From contig PUNI01000171.1 in assembly GCA_003551745.1 (NCBI GenBank), positions 1 to 9,862 on the forward strand: DNA of 9,862 nucleotides. Reading direction: 5' to 3'. The notes beneath the pieces were generated by a model. It made no database searches, was not told the origin of the DNA, and saw only the letters and a program-made list of their open reading frames with translations. Both the position numbers and the translations under genes were made by a program. Positions 1-8,063 of the stretch are shown piece after piece; position 1 is the stretch's first letter; each line of letters starts with the position of its first letter. Source of the DNA: Paracoccaceae bacterium. GTDB taxonomy: Bacteria > Pseudomonadota > Alphaproteobacteria > Rhodobacterales > Rhodobacteraceae.

Positions 1-2082
1 ATAGAGCGCCGCGTCGGTGTTCAGCACCTCGCGCCAGCGCCCGCCGCGCGGCAGCGCCAGCCGATAGCCCGGCCGCTCCACCGGGGTGAAGTTCACAGCC
101 ACGGCCAGCGGCGGATCATCCGGCCCCCCGAAGCGCGCCCAGGCGAAGACCGACTCGTCGGCGTTGTCGACATCGAGCCAGACGAAGCCGTCGGCGTCGG
201 CGTCCTTTGCATGCAACGCGGGCTCGGCACGGTAGAGCGTGTTGAGGTCGCGCACGAGCCGCGCAAGCCCGGCGTGGTGCGGCCGCCTGGCCGCCTCCCA
301 GTCGAGCTGGGCATTGTGGTTCCACTCCGCCGGCTGGGCAAACTCCTGACCCATGAACAGCAGTTTCTTGCCCGGATGGCCCCACATGAAGCCGTAATAG
401 GCCCGCAGATTTGCGAATTTCTCCCATTCCGGGCCCGGCATCTTGTCCAGCATCGAGCCCTTGCCATGCACGACCTCGTCATGGCTGATCGGCAGGATGA
501 AGTTCTCGGAAAAGGCATAGACCAGCCCGAAGGTCATCTGGTCGTGATGCCAGCGGCGGTGGACGGGCGCGGTCGCGACATAGCGCAGCGTGTCGTTCAT
601 CCAGCCCATGTTCCACTTGAACCCGAAGCCCAGCCCCCCGGTGTGGACCGGCTGCGACACGCCGGGAAAGGACGTGCTCTCCTCCGCCGCCGTGAGGATC
701 CCTGGCACCTCGCCATAGACGGTGGAGTTCACACCCTGCAGGAGCGCGATCGCCTCCAGGTTTTCGCGCCCGCCGTGGATGTTGGGCACCCACTCGCCCT
801 CCTTGCGCGAGTAGTCGCGATAGAGCATCGAGGCCACTGCATCCACGCGCAGCCCGTCGGCGTGGTATTCCTCCAGCCAGTAGAGCGCGTTGGCGGTCAG
901 GTAATTGGCCACCTCGCGACGACCGTAGTTGTAGATCAGCGTGTTCCAGTCGGGGTGATAGCCTTCCTTCGGATCGGCGTGTTCGTAAAGTGCAGTCCCG
1001 TCGAACCGTCCGAGCCCGTGCGGATCGGTGGGGAAATGCCCCGGCACCCAGTCGAGGATCACTCCCAGCCCCGCTCGATGCGCCGCGTCGATCAGGTCGC
1101 GGAACTCGTGCGGGGGCCCGTGGCGGATGGTGGGGGCGAACATGCCCACCGGCTGATAGCCCCAGGAGCCGTCGAAGGGATACTCCGACACCGGCATCAG
1201 CTCGATATGGGTGAAGCCCATCTCGGCGGCATAGCTCACCAGTTCCTCGGCAAGCTCGCGGTAGGAGAGCGACCGGTTGCCCTCGGCCGCACGCCGGCGC
1301 CACGACCCGAGATGCACCTCGTAGATCGAGATCGGCGCGCTGCGCGCGTTGCGCCCCCCTCGCGTCTCCATCCAGTCACCGTCCTTCCAGCCATAGCCGT
1401 GAAGGTCGCGCACCACAGAGGCCGTCTGCGGCGGATGCTGGGCGCCGAAGCCCACCGGATCGGCCTTCAACGGCCCCAGCCGGCCATCGGGGAGGGTGAT
1501 CTCGTATTTGTAGACCGCGCCCTCGCCGATGCCGGGCAGGAATATCTCCCACACGCCGGTCGCGCCGCGCCGGCGCATCGGGGCGCGCCGGCCGTCCCAG
1601 GCGTTGAAGTCGCCCACCACGGAAACCCGGCGCGCGTTGGGCGCCCAGACGGCGAAATGGGTGCCGGCGACGCCCTGGTGGGTCATCACATGGGCGCCCA
1701 GCGCCTGCCAAAGCCGCTTGTGGGTCCCCTCGCCCAGCAGGTATTCGTCGATCTCACCCAGCACCGGCCCGAAGCGGAAGGGATCGTCATAGTCCCAGCG
1801 GCGCCCCTCGCCCGCCGCGTGCAGCCGGTAGGCCGCCCCGGCCGGGATCTCGCCCGCAAAGAGGCCGGGATGGCCGGCCACGGGCTGCAGCGGCCAGTCC
1901 GCGACCCCCCGTGCCGTCAGCGCCTCGGCATGGGGATCGAAGGCCAGCAGCCGGCCCGAAACGCCACGATGATGCGGCCCGAGCACGGCGAAGGCATCGT
2001 CGAGATGCCCGCCGGTCACCGCCGCCGCATCGGCGGGGCTGAGCCAGTCGGGCGCAGAGGAAGGCTTCGCGGCAGATCGCAT
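1..2082 (-). CDS. glgB: 1,4-alpha-glucan branching enzyme GlgB (3' end outside window)
   Basis: GlgB cuts alpha-1,4-glucan chains and rejoins them as alpha-1,6 branches during glycogen synthesis in the cytoplasm. The frame is open for 694 codons from the ATG at 2082 to the window edge. An N-terminal module precedes a CBM48 sandwich (about residues 138-225, with [11 protein letters not shown] at 140-150), and the GH13 barrel begins near YEVHLGSW (Y254). The catalytic residues are visible: nucleophile D414 in [11 protein letters not shown], acid/base E467 in AEEST, and transition-state D535 in ISHDEVVHG. These sit nine residues beyond the E. coli positions D405, E458 and D526. The family is about 730 residues, so roughly 40 C-terminal residues lie beyond the left edge. 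No strong Shine-Dalgarno precedes the ATG, and no better in-frame start was seen close upstream. It shares a strand with ytoQ and glgP but is separated from them by an opposite-strand gene, so it probably has its own promoter in 2083-2460. Confidence 0.97.
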   Translation of the reverse strand, partial: MRSAAKPSSAPDWLSPADAAAVTGGHLDDAFAVLGPHHRGVSGRLLAFDPHAEALTARGVADWPLQPVAGHPGLFAGEIPAGAAYRLHAAGEGRRWDYDDPFRFGPVLGEIDEYLLGEGTHKRLWQALGAHVMTHQGVAGTHFAVWAPNARRVSVVGDFNAWDGRRAPMRRRGATGVWEIFLPGIGEGAVYKYEITLPDGRLGPLKADPVGFGAQHPPQTASVVRDLHGYGWKDGDWMETRGGRNARSAPISIYEVHLGSWRRRAAEGNRSLSYRELAEELVSYAAEMGFTHIELMPVSEYPFDGSWGYQPVGMFAPTIRHGPPHEFRDLIDAAHRAGLGVILDWVPGHFPTDPHGLGRFDGTALYEHADPKEGYHPDWNTLIYNYGRREVANYLTANALYWLEEYHADGLRVDAVASMLYRDYSRKEGEWVPNIHGGRENLEAIALLQGVNSTVYGEVPGILTAAEESTSFPGVSQPVHTGGLGFGFKWNMGWMNDTLRYVATAPVHRRWHHDQMTFGLVYAFSENFILPISHDEVVHGKGSMLDKMPGPEWEKFANLRAYYGFMWGHPGKKLLFMGQEFAQPAEWNHNAQLDWEAARRPHHAGLARLVRDLNTLYRAEPALHAKDADADGFVWLDVDNADESVFAWARFGGPDDPPLAVAVNFTPVERPGYRLALPRGGRWREVLNTDAALY

Positions 2083-2460
2083 TGCCCGGAGCCTAACCCG
2101 GCCGGCGCGAAACACAACCGCCGCGTCCCGCAATCTCGTCAAGACGCACGCCCGCGCCGCGGCGGTGCGCGCTGCCTGCCCATCTGCGCATCCTGCCGCA
2201 GTCGGGGCCGGGCGGTCCCGCGATGTACCGGCAGTCGCGCGCAGGGTTCATCCACGTCAATCTCGCCCGACACGAGGACGGGCGAGCCCGTCGGGAGTTC
2301 GGTGGACGGCGCGCCCGGAGAGGCCGCCCGGGCGTCCGCGAAGCACACGCATCGCCCCGCGCGATCTGTCACGCGCCGATGCGGGGTTTCTTCCTTCGCC
2401 GCGCTGCGAGGTCTGTGGTACCCTCGCTGCCTTGCGTTGCCTCAGCCGCCGGAGAGTGCC
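2083..2460. other. Divergent intergenic region, glgB / exported protein
   Basis: This 378-bp gap separates the start of glgB (minus) from the start of a small exported protein (plus), so it should hold promoters for both. I could not pick a convincing sigma-70 promoter by eye. It contains a small perfect hairpin (GACGGGC 2277-2283 with GCCCGTC 2286-2292) and an alternative pairing that competes with it (CCCGAC 2266-2271 with GTCGGG 2290-2295). A larger hairpin with a T-rich tail lies at 2348-2396. The open frames crossing the gap look like GC-rich noise. Confidence 0.6.
2348..2396 (+). terminator. Terminator- or attenuator-like hairpin in leader
   Basis: CGCATCG (2348-2354) pairs with CGATGCG (2377-2383). 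Inside it, after a four-base CCCC bulge, GCGCG (2359-2363) pairs with CGCGC (2372-2376), closing the eight-base loop ATCTGTCA. The 12 base pairs are followed on the plus strand by GGGTTTCTTCCTT (2384-2396), a broken T tract. It lies 64 bp before the ATG at 2461, so it could be an attenuator in that leader or could stop read-through antisense to glgB. The imperfect T tract keeps confidence low. Confidence 0.3.
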
Positions 2461-2907
2461 ATGCCGCGCCCCATCATGCCCGCCCTCGCGGCGGCGCTCC
2501 TGTTGCTCGCGGCGGCCGCCGCATCCGCGCAGGGCTGGTACGAGCCCGCCCGCGGCACGCCCGAGCGGCGGGCGCTGATGGACGCCATCCGTCCACAGGC
2601 CGAGTCGCTGTTCGGCGCGCCGATCGAATTCGTCGTCGGCCAACTCAGGGTCGCGGGCGATATCGCCTTCGCCGCGGTGCAGGCACAACGCCCCGGTGGG
2701 GGGCGGATCGATGTCCGGCGCACGCCGGGCTGGGCGCAAGGCTATTTCATGGAAGATGCAGACCACACCAGCGGGCAGGCGCTCCTCCGTCGCCGGGGTG
2801 GGCAGTGGGCAGTCTCGGACTTCGCTTTCGGTGCGACGGACGTCTGGTGGGCCCACGGTCCGCTCTGCACCGAGTTCCGCCCGGTCATCGCCGACGTCTG
2901 CAACTGA
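2461..2907 (+). CDS. Small exported protein of unknown function
   Basis: This 148-residue protein is not one I can name. It begins with a classic Sec signal peptide: a short basic start, an Ala/Leu-rich core at about residues 8-21, and a likely cleavage site after ASA (residue 23). The mature part of about 125 residues is rich in aromatic residues (GWYEPARG, GRIDVRRTPGWAQGYF, DVWWAHGPLC). It has only two cysteines, C136 and C147 near the C-terminus, which could form a disulfide in the periplasm. The start is well supported: GGAG at 2451-2454 lies six bases before the ATG. The same frame stays open far upstream, antisense to glgB, but the signal peptide and ribosome site mark the real beginning. 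The gene sits alone on the plus strand between ytoQ and glgB and converges on ytoQ across 41 bp with no clear terminator. A role in glycogen metabolism is not indicated, since it should be exported. Confidence 0.82.
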   Translation: MPRPIMPALAAALLLLAAAAASAQGWYEPARGTPERRALMDAIRPQAESLFGAPIEFVVGQLRVAGDIAFAAVQAQRPGGGRIDVRRTPGWAQGYFMEDADHTSGQALLRRRGGQWAVSDFAFGATDVWWAHGPLCTEFRPVIADVCN

Positions 2908-2948
2908 CCGTCCGGGACACTAGCTCCTGATCAAGGCCGACGTGCGCC

Positions 2949-3419
2949 TCACTGCGCAGCCGCGGCTCGGCTGTCAGGCAGCCCGCCGGTGAGCACATAG
3001 CGCAACACGGCCACCACCTGCTCGGGTGTCTCGGCCACCGCCAGCGCGGCGGCATCGACCTCCTTGAGGGCATGGGCATGTTCGGGGCCGTGCAGCACGA
3101 TCAGCGATTTGCCCAGCGCCGCGGCGTAGCCGGCGTCGAAAGCCGCGTTCCATTGCCTGTACTTCTCGCCGAAGCGCACCACCACCACATCGGCATCGCC
3201 AAGCCCCTTGCGGGTGCGGATCGCGTTCAGCTTCGCGCCCTTGTGGTCGTGCCAGAACTTGTCGGGCTCCGCGCCGAGGATCGCCACGCCGCAATCGTCG
3301 CTGGCGGCGTGGTCGGTCACGGGGCTGACGAAGGCGACGTCCAGCCCCTCGGCGCCGGCGATGATGCGGTCGCGCCAGTCGGTGTGGATCTCTCCCGAGA
3401 GAAAGACGGTCAGGGTCAT
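2949..3419 (-). CDS. ytoQ: YtoQ family protein
   Basis: This 156-residue cytoplasmic protein matches the YtoQ family, named after a Bacillus subtilis protein. Recognisable stretches are VFLSGEIHTDWRD (5-17), SPVTDHAASDDCG (32-44), DKFWHDHKGAKLNAIRT (53-69) and RQWNAAFDAGYAAALGK (88-104). The family resembles nucleoside 2-deoxyribosyltransferases in fold, and FDAGYAAALGK recalls their active-site strand with Asp (D95) where those enzymes have Glu. This comparison is from memory, and no reaction is established for the family. An AGGAGG ribosome site (3425-3430) lies five bases before the ATG, one of the best in the window. It starts 39 bp after the glgP stop on the same strand, so the two are probably co-transcribed. 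The length is typical and nothing is broken. The family assignment is firm and the function is unknown. Confidence 0.93.
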   Translation of the reverse strand: MTLTVFLSGEIHTDWRDRIIAGAEGLDVAFVSPVTDHAASDDCGVAILGAEPDKFWHDHKGAKLNAIRTRKGLGDADVVVVRFGEKYRQWNAAFDAGYAAALGKSLIVLHGPEHAHALKEVDAAALAVAETPEQVVAVLRYVLTGGLPDSRAAAAQ

Positions 3420-3432
3420 CGCCCCCTCCTTT

Positions 3433-3453
3433 TTGCTGCGGGGTTGCTGCGGG
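3433..3453. repeat. Tandem 10-bp direct repeat in glgP-ytoQ spacer
   Basis: TTGCTGCGGG occurs at 3433-3442 and again at 3444-3453, one base apart, giving an 11-base period. It fills much of the 39-bp spacer just upstream of the ytoQ ribosome site. It could be a slippage product or part of a translation-control element. No inverted partner is obvious. Confidence 0.7.
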
Positions 3454-3458
3454 CAGGC

Positions 3459-5831
<2,373 letters not shown>

Positions 5832-5914
5832 CACGGTCCCCGACCTTTCGCTTGGCGTCCGCGCCCCGGCCGTGGCGGTGTTCTTGCCGGTCCTGCGGCG
5901 GACATTCGTCGGGC

Positions 5915-5947
5915 AAAGAACTTGCGCAGGCCGACGGGCCTGACAAG
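5915..5947 (-). terminator. Terminator- or attenuator-like hairpin in glgP leader
   Basis: Read on the minus strand, CTTG (5947-5944) pairs with CAAG (5924-5921). Within it CAGGCC (5942-5937) pairs with GGCCTG (5932-5927) around a CGTC loop. A small internal loop (T opposite CG) separates the two helices. The structure is followed directly by TTCTTT (5920-5915). Ten base pairs plus a T-rich tail about 85 bases before the glgP start fit an intrinsic terminator or attenuator. The tail is short and interrupted by C, and the glgP transcription start is unknown. Confidence 0.35.
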
Positions 5948-6059
5948 GGCGAGGCTCGAAAAGACAGCACTCAGGTGCGCCCGCGTCACAGGCGCCGCTC
6001 AACGAATGGTTGTGGGAAAGCAACAGCCCGTCGGGATTCGGCCGCCGAGTTTGGCCGTC

Positions 6060-6084
6060 AAGCGCGATGTTCGGTTGCGCGCTT
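6060..6084. repeat. Inverted repeat, 7-bp arms
   Basis: AAGCGCG (6060-6066) and CGCGCTT (6078-6084) are perfect complements around an 11-base spacer. No T tract follows on either strand. It could be a hairpin or an operator-like site between glgP and dnaA. Confidence 0.5.
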
Positions 6085-6101
6085 CGGAAGCCAGCAGGTA
6101 G

Positions 6102-6120
6102 CCTGAGAGCACGACTCAGG
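6102..6120. repeat. Inverted repeat, 6-bp arms, with GANTC at its edge
   Basis: CCTGAG (6102-6107) and CTCAGG (6115-6120) pair around AGCACGA, with a possible extra G-T pair outside. The second arm is part of the repeated ACTCAGGT motif. A GACTC site (6113-6117) straddles the loop and the arm. Confidence 0.45.
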
Positions 6121-6166
6121 TCTGCTTGGGGGGACATGAGACCAGCCTGAACTACAGCGATGCCGA

Positions 6167-6186
6167 CGCAGGTCTGCCAACCTGCG
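6167..6186. repeat. Inverted repeat, 7-bp arms, 6-base loop
   Basis: CGCAGGT (6167-6173) and ACCTGCG (6180-6186) are perfect complements around CTGCCA. The first arm overlaps the second copy of the CAGGTCTGC direct repeat (6169-6177). There is no T tract, so it is not a terminator. Confidence 0.5.
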
Positions 6187-6262
6187 CAGGGCAAGCGTCG
6201 CAGGCGGTTCGGGAGGGTGCAGCACGGGTGGCGATGCGGCCCCTGGCCGCGCGCCCGCCCGG

Positions 6263-6296
6263 TCGCCGGATTGGTTGCAAAGCCGAAATCCGGTGA
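6263..6296 (+). other. Two-part hairpin with GCAA tetraloop upstream of dnaA
   Basis: TCGCCGGATT (6263-6272) pairs with AATCCGGTGA (6287-6296), ten base pairs including one G-T. Inside, GGTT (6273-6276) stacks against AGCC (6281-6284), with one T-G pair, and closes a GCAA tetraloop of the GNRA type (6277-6280). A two-base GA bulge (6285-6286) separates the helices. On the plus strand this is a compact RNA-like fold about 210 bases before dnaA. The GNRA loop exists only on the plus strand, favouring a dnaA-sense transcript if it acts as RNA. Both its transcription and its function are unproven. Confidence 0.45.
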
Positions 6297-6362
6297 GCAT
6301 GTCCCAGATGTTGGGCGATGGAAGGCGCGGCACACATGTGCTGGAAGGCTTCCCGGAGCCAG

Positions 6363-6383
6363 GCGCGGGCATCCGCCCCGCGC
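6363..6383. repeat. GC-rich inverted repeat in dnaA leader
   Basis: GCGCGGG (6363-6369) pairs with CCCGCGC (6377-6383) around a seven-base spacer. On the plus strand only TTTC follows (6384-6387), too little for a confident terminator. It lies about 120 bases before the dnaA start. Confidence 0.4.
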
Positions 6384-6417
6384 TTTCAGACATCTGTTTC
6401 CAGCCGACCCGGGCGCG

Positions 6418-6438
6418 CGGGGCCAGAATCCGGCCCCG
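6418..6438. repeat. Inverted repeat with GANTC in its loop
   Basis: CGGGGCC (6418-6424) pairs perfectly with GGCCCCG (6432-6438) around AGAATCC. The loop contains GAATC (6426-6430), a possible CcrM methylation site. It is the inverted repeat closest to dnaA, about 68 bases before the chosen start. Confidence 0.5.
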
Positions 6439-6505
6439 GAACAAGGGCACAAGCGCCGGGCAGGAACTGCCGCGACACGGCGCCGGGACAGGGGGAAAGC
6501 GCTGG

Positions 6506-7921
6506 ATGGGCAGGATCGGACAGGACATGCCGGCTCAGCAGGGATGGACGGCGGTGCAGGCCGCGATGAGCGACCGGATCGGTCAGAGCAACTACGTGAA
6601 CTGGATCGCACCCATACAACTTAAAGCTGTATCCGACGGCGTGGCACGCCTCTCCGTTCCGACGCGTTTCCTGGGCGACTGGGTCAACCGCAACTTCGGC
6701 CAGGTGCTGATAGAGGAGTTCGGCAAGGCCGGCGTCGAGATCTCCCGGCTCGAGTTCTCGGTCGCGCGCAACCGGTTGTCGCCCGACGCCGAGGCAATGG
6801 CGGACACGCCCCTGCGGCGCCCCACCCGGCGGGCGGCCGCGGTCAGCGGGCCAGTCACCGGTCATGATCTGGAGGGAGACCTGCCGGGAAGCCCGATCGA
6901 CCGGCACCATACCTTCGAGACCTTCGTGGTGGGCAAACCCAACGAACTTGCCCATGCCGCCGCCCGACGGGTGGCCGAGGGCGGGACGGTCAGCTTCAAC
7001 CCGCTCTTCCTTTATGGCGGCGTCGGCCTCGGCAAGACCCATTTGATGCACGCCATCGCCTGGGAACTGCGCCGGCGCGACCCGGCGCTCAAGGTTCTCT
7101 ATGTGTCGGCCGAGCAGTTCATGTATCGCTTCATCGACGCGCTGCGCCGCAAACAGATCATGGATTTCAAGCAGCTGTTCCGCACCGTCGACGTGCTGCT
7201 GGTGGACGACGTGCAGTTCATCTCGGGCAAGGACAACACGCAGGAGGAGTTCTTCCACACCTTCAACGCGCTGGTGGACCAGCGCAAGCAGATCGTGATC
7301 TCGGCCGACCGCGCGCCGGGCGAGATCAAGGATCTGGAAGAGCGCATCATCTCGCGCCTGCAATGCGGGCTGGTGGTGGATCTGCACCCCACTGACTACG
7401 AGTTGCGCCTGGGCGTCCTGCAGCAGAAGGTCGAGGCGATCCGCGCCGAGGATCCGGGCATCCGGGTCGCCGACGACGTGCTCGAGTTCCTCGCCCGCAA
7501 GATTGCCACCAATGTGCGGGTTCTGGAGGGGGCGCTGACACGGCTCTATGCCTTCGCCTCGCTCGTTGGTCGCGAGATCACTCTGGAGCTGGCGCAGGAC
7601 TGCCTCGCCGACATCCTGCGCGTGTCCGAACGCCGGGTGACGATCGAGGAGATCCAGCGCAAGGTCGCCGAGCACTTCAACATCCGCCTCGCCGACATGA
7701 TCGGCCCCAAGCGCGTGCGCACGCTGGCCCGGCCAAGGCAGGTGGCGATGTATCTCTCCAAGGAACTGACGGCGCGCTCCCTGCCCGAGATCGGCCGGCG
7801 CTTTGGCGGTCGCGATCACACCACCATCCTGCACGGCGTACGCAAGATCGAGGAGCTGATGGGGTCCGATCCGCAACTGGCAGAGGATCTGCGACTTTTG
7901 CGCCGGCAGCTGACTTCCTGA
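6506..7921 (+). CDS. dnaA: Chromosomal replication initiator protein DnaA
   Basis: DnaA binds DnaA boxes and, as an ATP-bound filament, opens oriC and loads the helicase. The 471-residue reading shows all four domains. Domain I has a conserved W and YVNWI, and a short variable linker follows. The AAA+ domain begins near HTFETFVVGKPN (about 135) and carries Walker A GGVGLGKT (171-178, K177), Walker B LLVDD (D234, D235), a sensor-1 region ISADRAP and sensor-2 R338 in VRVLEGALTRL. The DNA-binding domain ends with the family signature around DHTTILHGV (D437-T440). The start at 6506 is chosen because AGGGGG (6490-6495) precedes it by ten bases, the same ribosome-site core as at dnaN. ATG 6527 gives a 464-residue protein whose N-terminus is closer to relatives in length, but it has only a weak GGA. 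It leads dnaA-dnaN-recF and diverges from glgP. Confidence 0.97.
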   Translation: MGRIGQDMPAQQGWTAVQAAMSDRIGQSNYVNWIAPIQLKAVSDGVARLSVPTRFLGDWVNRNFGQVLIEEFGKAGVEISRLEFSVARNRLSPDAEAMADTPLRRPTRRAAAVSGPVTGHDLEGDLPGSPIDRHHTFETFVVGKPNELAHAAARRVAEGGTVSFNPLFLYGGVGLGKTHLMHAIAWELRRRDPALKVLYVSAEQFMYRFIDALRRKQIMDFKQLFRTVDVLLVDDVQFISGKDNTQEEFFHTFNALVDQRKQIVISADRAPGEIKDLEERIISRLQCGLVVDLHPTDYELRLGVLQQKVEAIRAEDPGIRVADDVLEFLARKIATNVRVLEGALTRLYAFASLVGREITLELAQDCLADILRVSERRVTIEEIQRKVAEHFNIRLADMIGPKRVRTLARPRQVAMYLSKELTARSLPEIGRRFGGRDHTTILHGVRKIEELMGSDPQLAEDLRLLRRQLTS

Positions 7922-7968
7922 GCCGCCAGCACCCCGCCACACCCTCCGCCTTCAGGATCAGAAAGCCC

Positions 7969-7996
7969 TTGTGGAGGCAGCCGATTTGGCTAGGCT
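7969..7996 (+). promoter_or_regulatory. Possible sigma-70-type promoter for dnaN
   Basis: In the 142-bp dnaA-dnaN gap, TTGTGG (7969-7974) and TAGGCT (7991-7996) stand 16 bases apart, 67 bases before the dnaN ATG. The -35 element begins TTG and the -10 has the TA and final T of the consensus. The match is partial and was found by eye. dnaN could instead be expressed by read-through from dnaA. Confidence 0.25.
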
Positions 7997-8063
7997 CGGC
8001 CTCCCGGCGGAGCCGGCGTCGCGCCGCCCGGCCGCCGCCGGACAGATCGAGGGGGACAGGGCG

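Larger units (their letters stand above)
5832..6505. other. Structured divergent intergenic region, glgP / dnaA
   Basis: This 674-bp gap holds the leaders and presumably the promoters of glgP (minus) and dnaA (plus). The open frames crossing it give low-complexity translations without recognisable domains, so I call no gene. It has several perfect short inverted repeats (listed separately), a repeated ACTCAGGT (5969-5976 and 6114-6121), a repeated CAGGTCTGC (6117-6125 and 6169-6177) and three GANTC sites (6035-6039, 6113-6117, 6426-6430). I see no AT-rich unwinding stretch and no cluster of TTATCCACA-like boxes. No sigma-70 promoter stands out. Confidence 0.7.

Noticed and set aside
2277..2292. 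GACGGGC/GCCCGTC hairpin as a terminator
   Set aside because: The loop is only two to four bases and no T tract follows on either strand.
211..2907. Long plus-strand open frame antisense to glgB and running into the exported protein
   Set aside because: High-GC frames lack stops by chance. GlgB on the other strand has all its catalytic motifs, and the signal peptide and ribosome site mark 2461 as the real start.
2908..2948. Bidirectional terminator between the convergent exported-protein gene and ytoQ
   Set aside because: Only a four-base CGTC/GACG pairing is visible and there is no T-rich tail.
6275..6505. dnaA start at ATG 6275
   Set aside because: The extra 77 residues resemble no DnaA N-terminus and the region is filled with inverted repeats.
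5832..6505. Chromosome origin (oriC) in the gap before dnaA
   Set aside because: Only one weak DnaA-box-like site is seen (TGTGGGAAA at 6011-6019, two mismatches), with no cluster and no AT-rich unwinding element.
5832..6611. Upstream extension of the glgP frame to 6611
   Set aside because: The added translation is low-complexity Arg/Pro/Ser, overlaps the start of dnaA and is not part of phosphorylases.
6386..7942. Minus-strand open frame antisense to dnaA
   Set aside because: dnaA on the plus strand is fully conserved, and the antisense product shows no domain.
7971..8063. Earlier dnaN start at GTG 7971
   Set aside because: ATG 8064 has a good ribosome site and gives the family N-terminus MKISIERG; the extension is GC-rich spacer.
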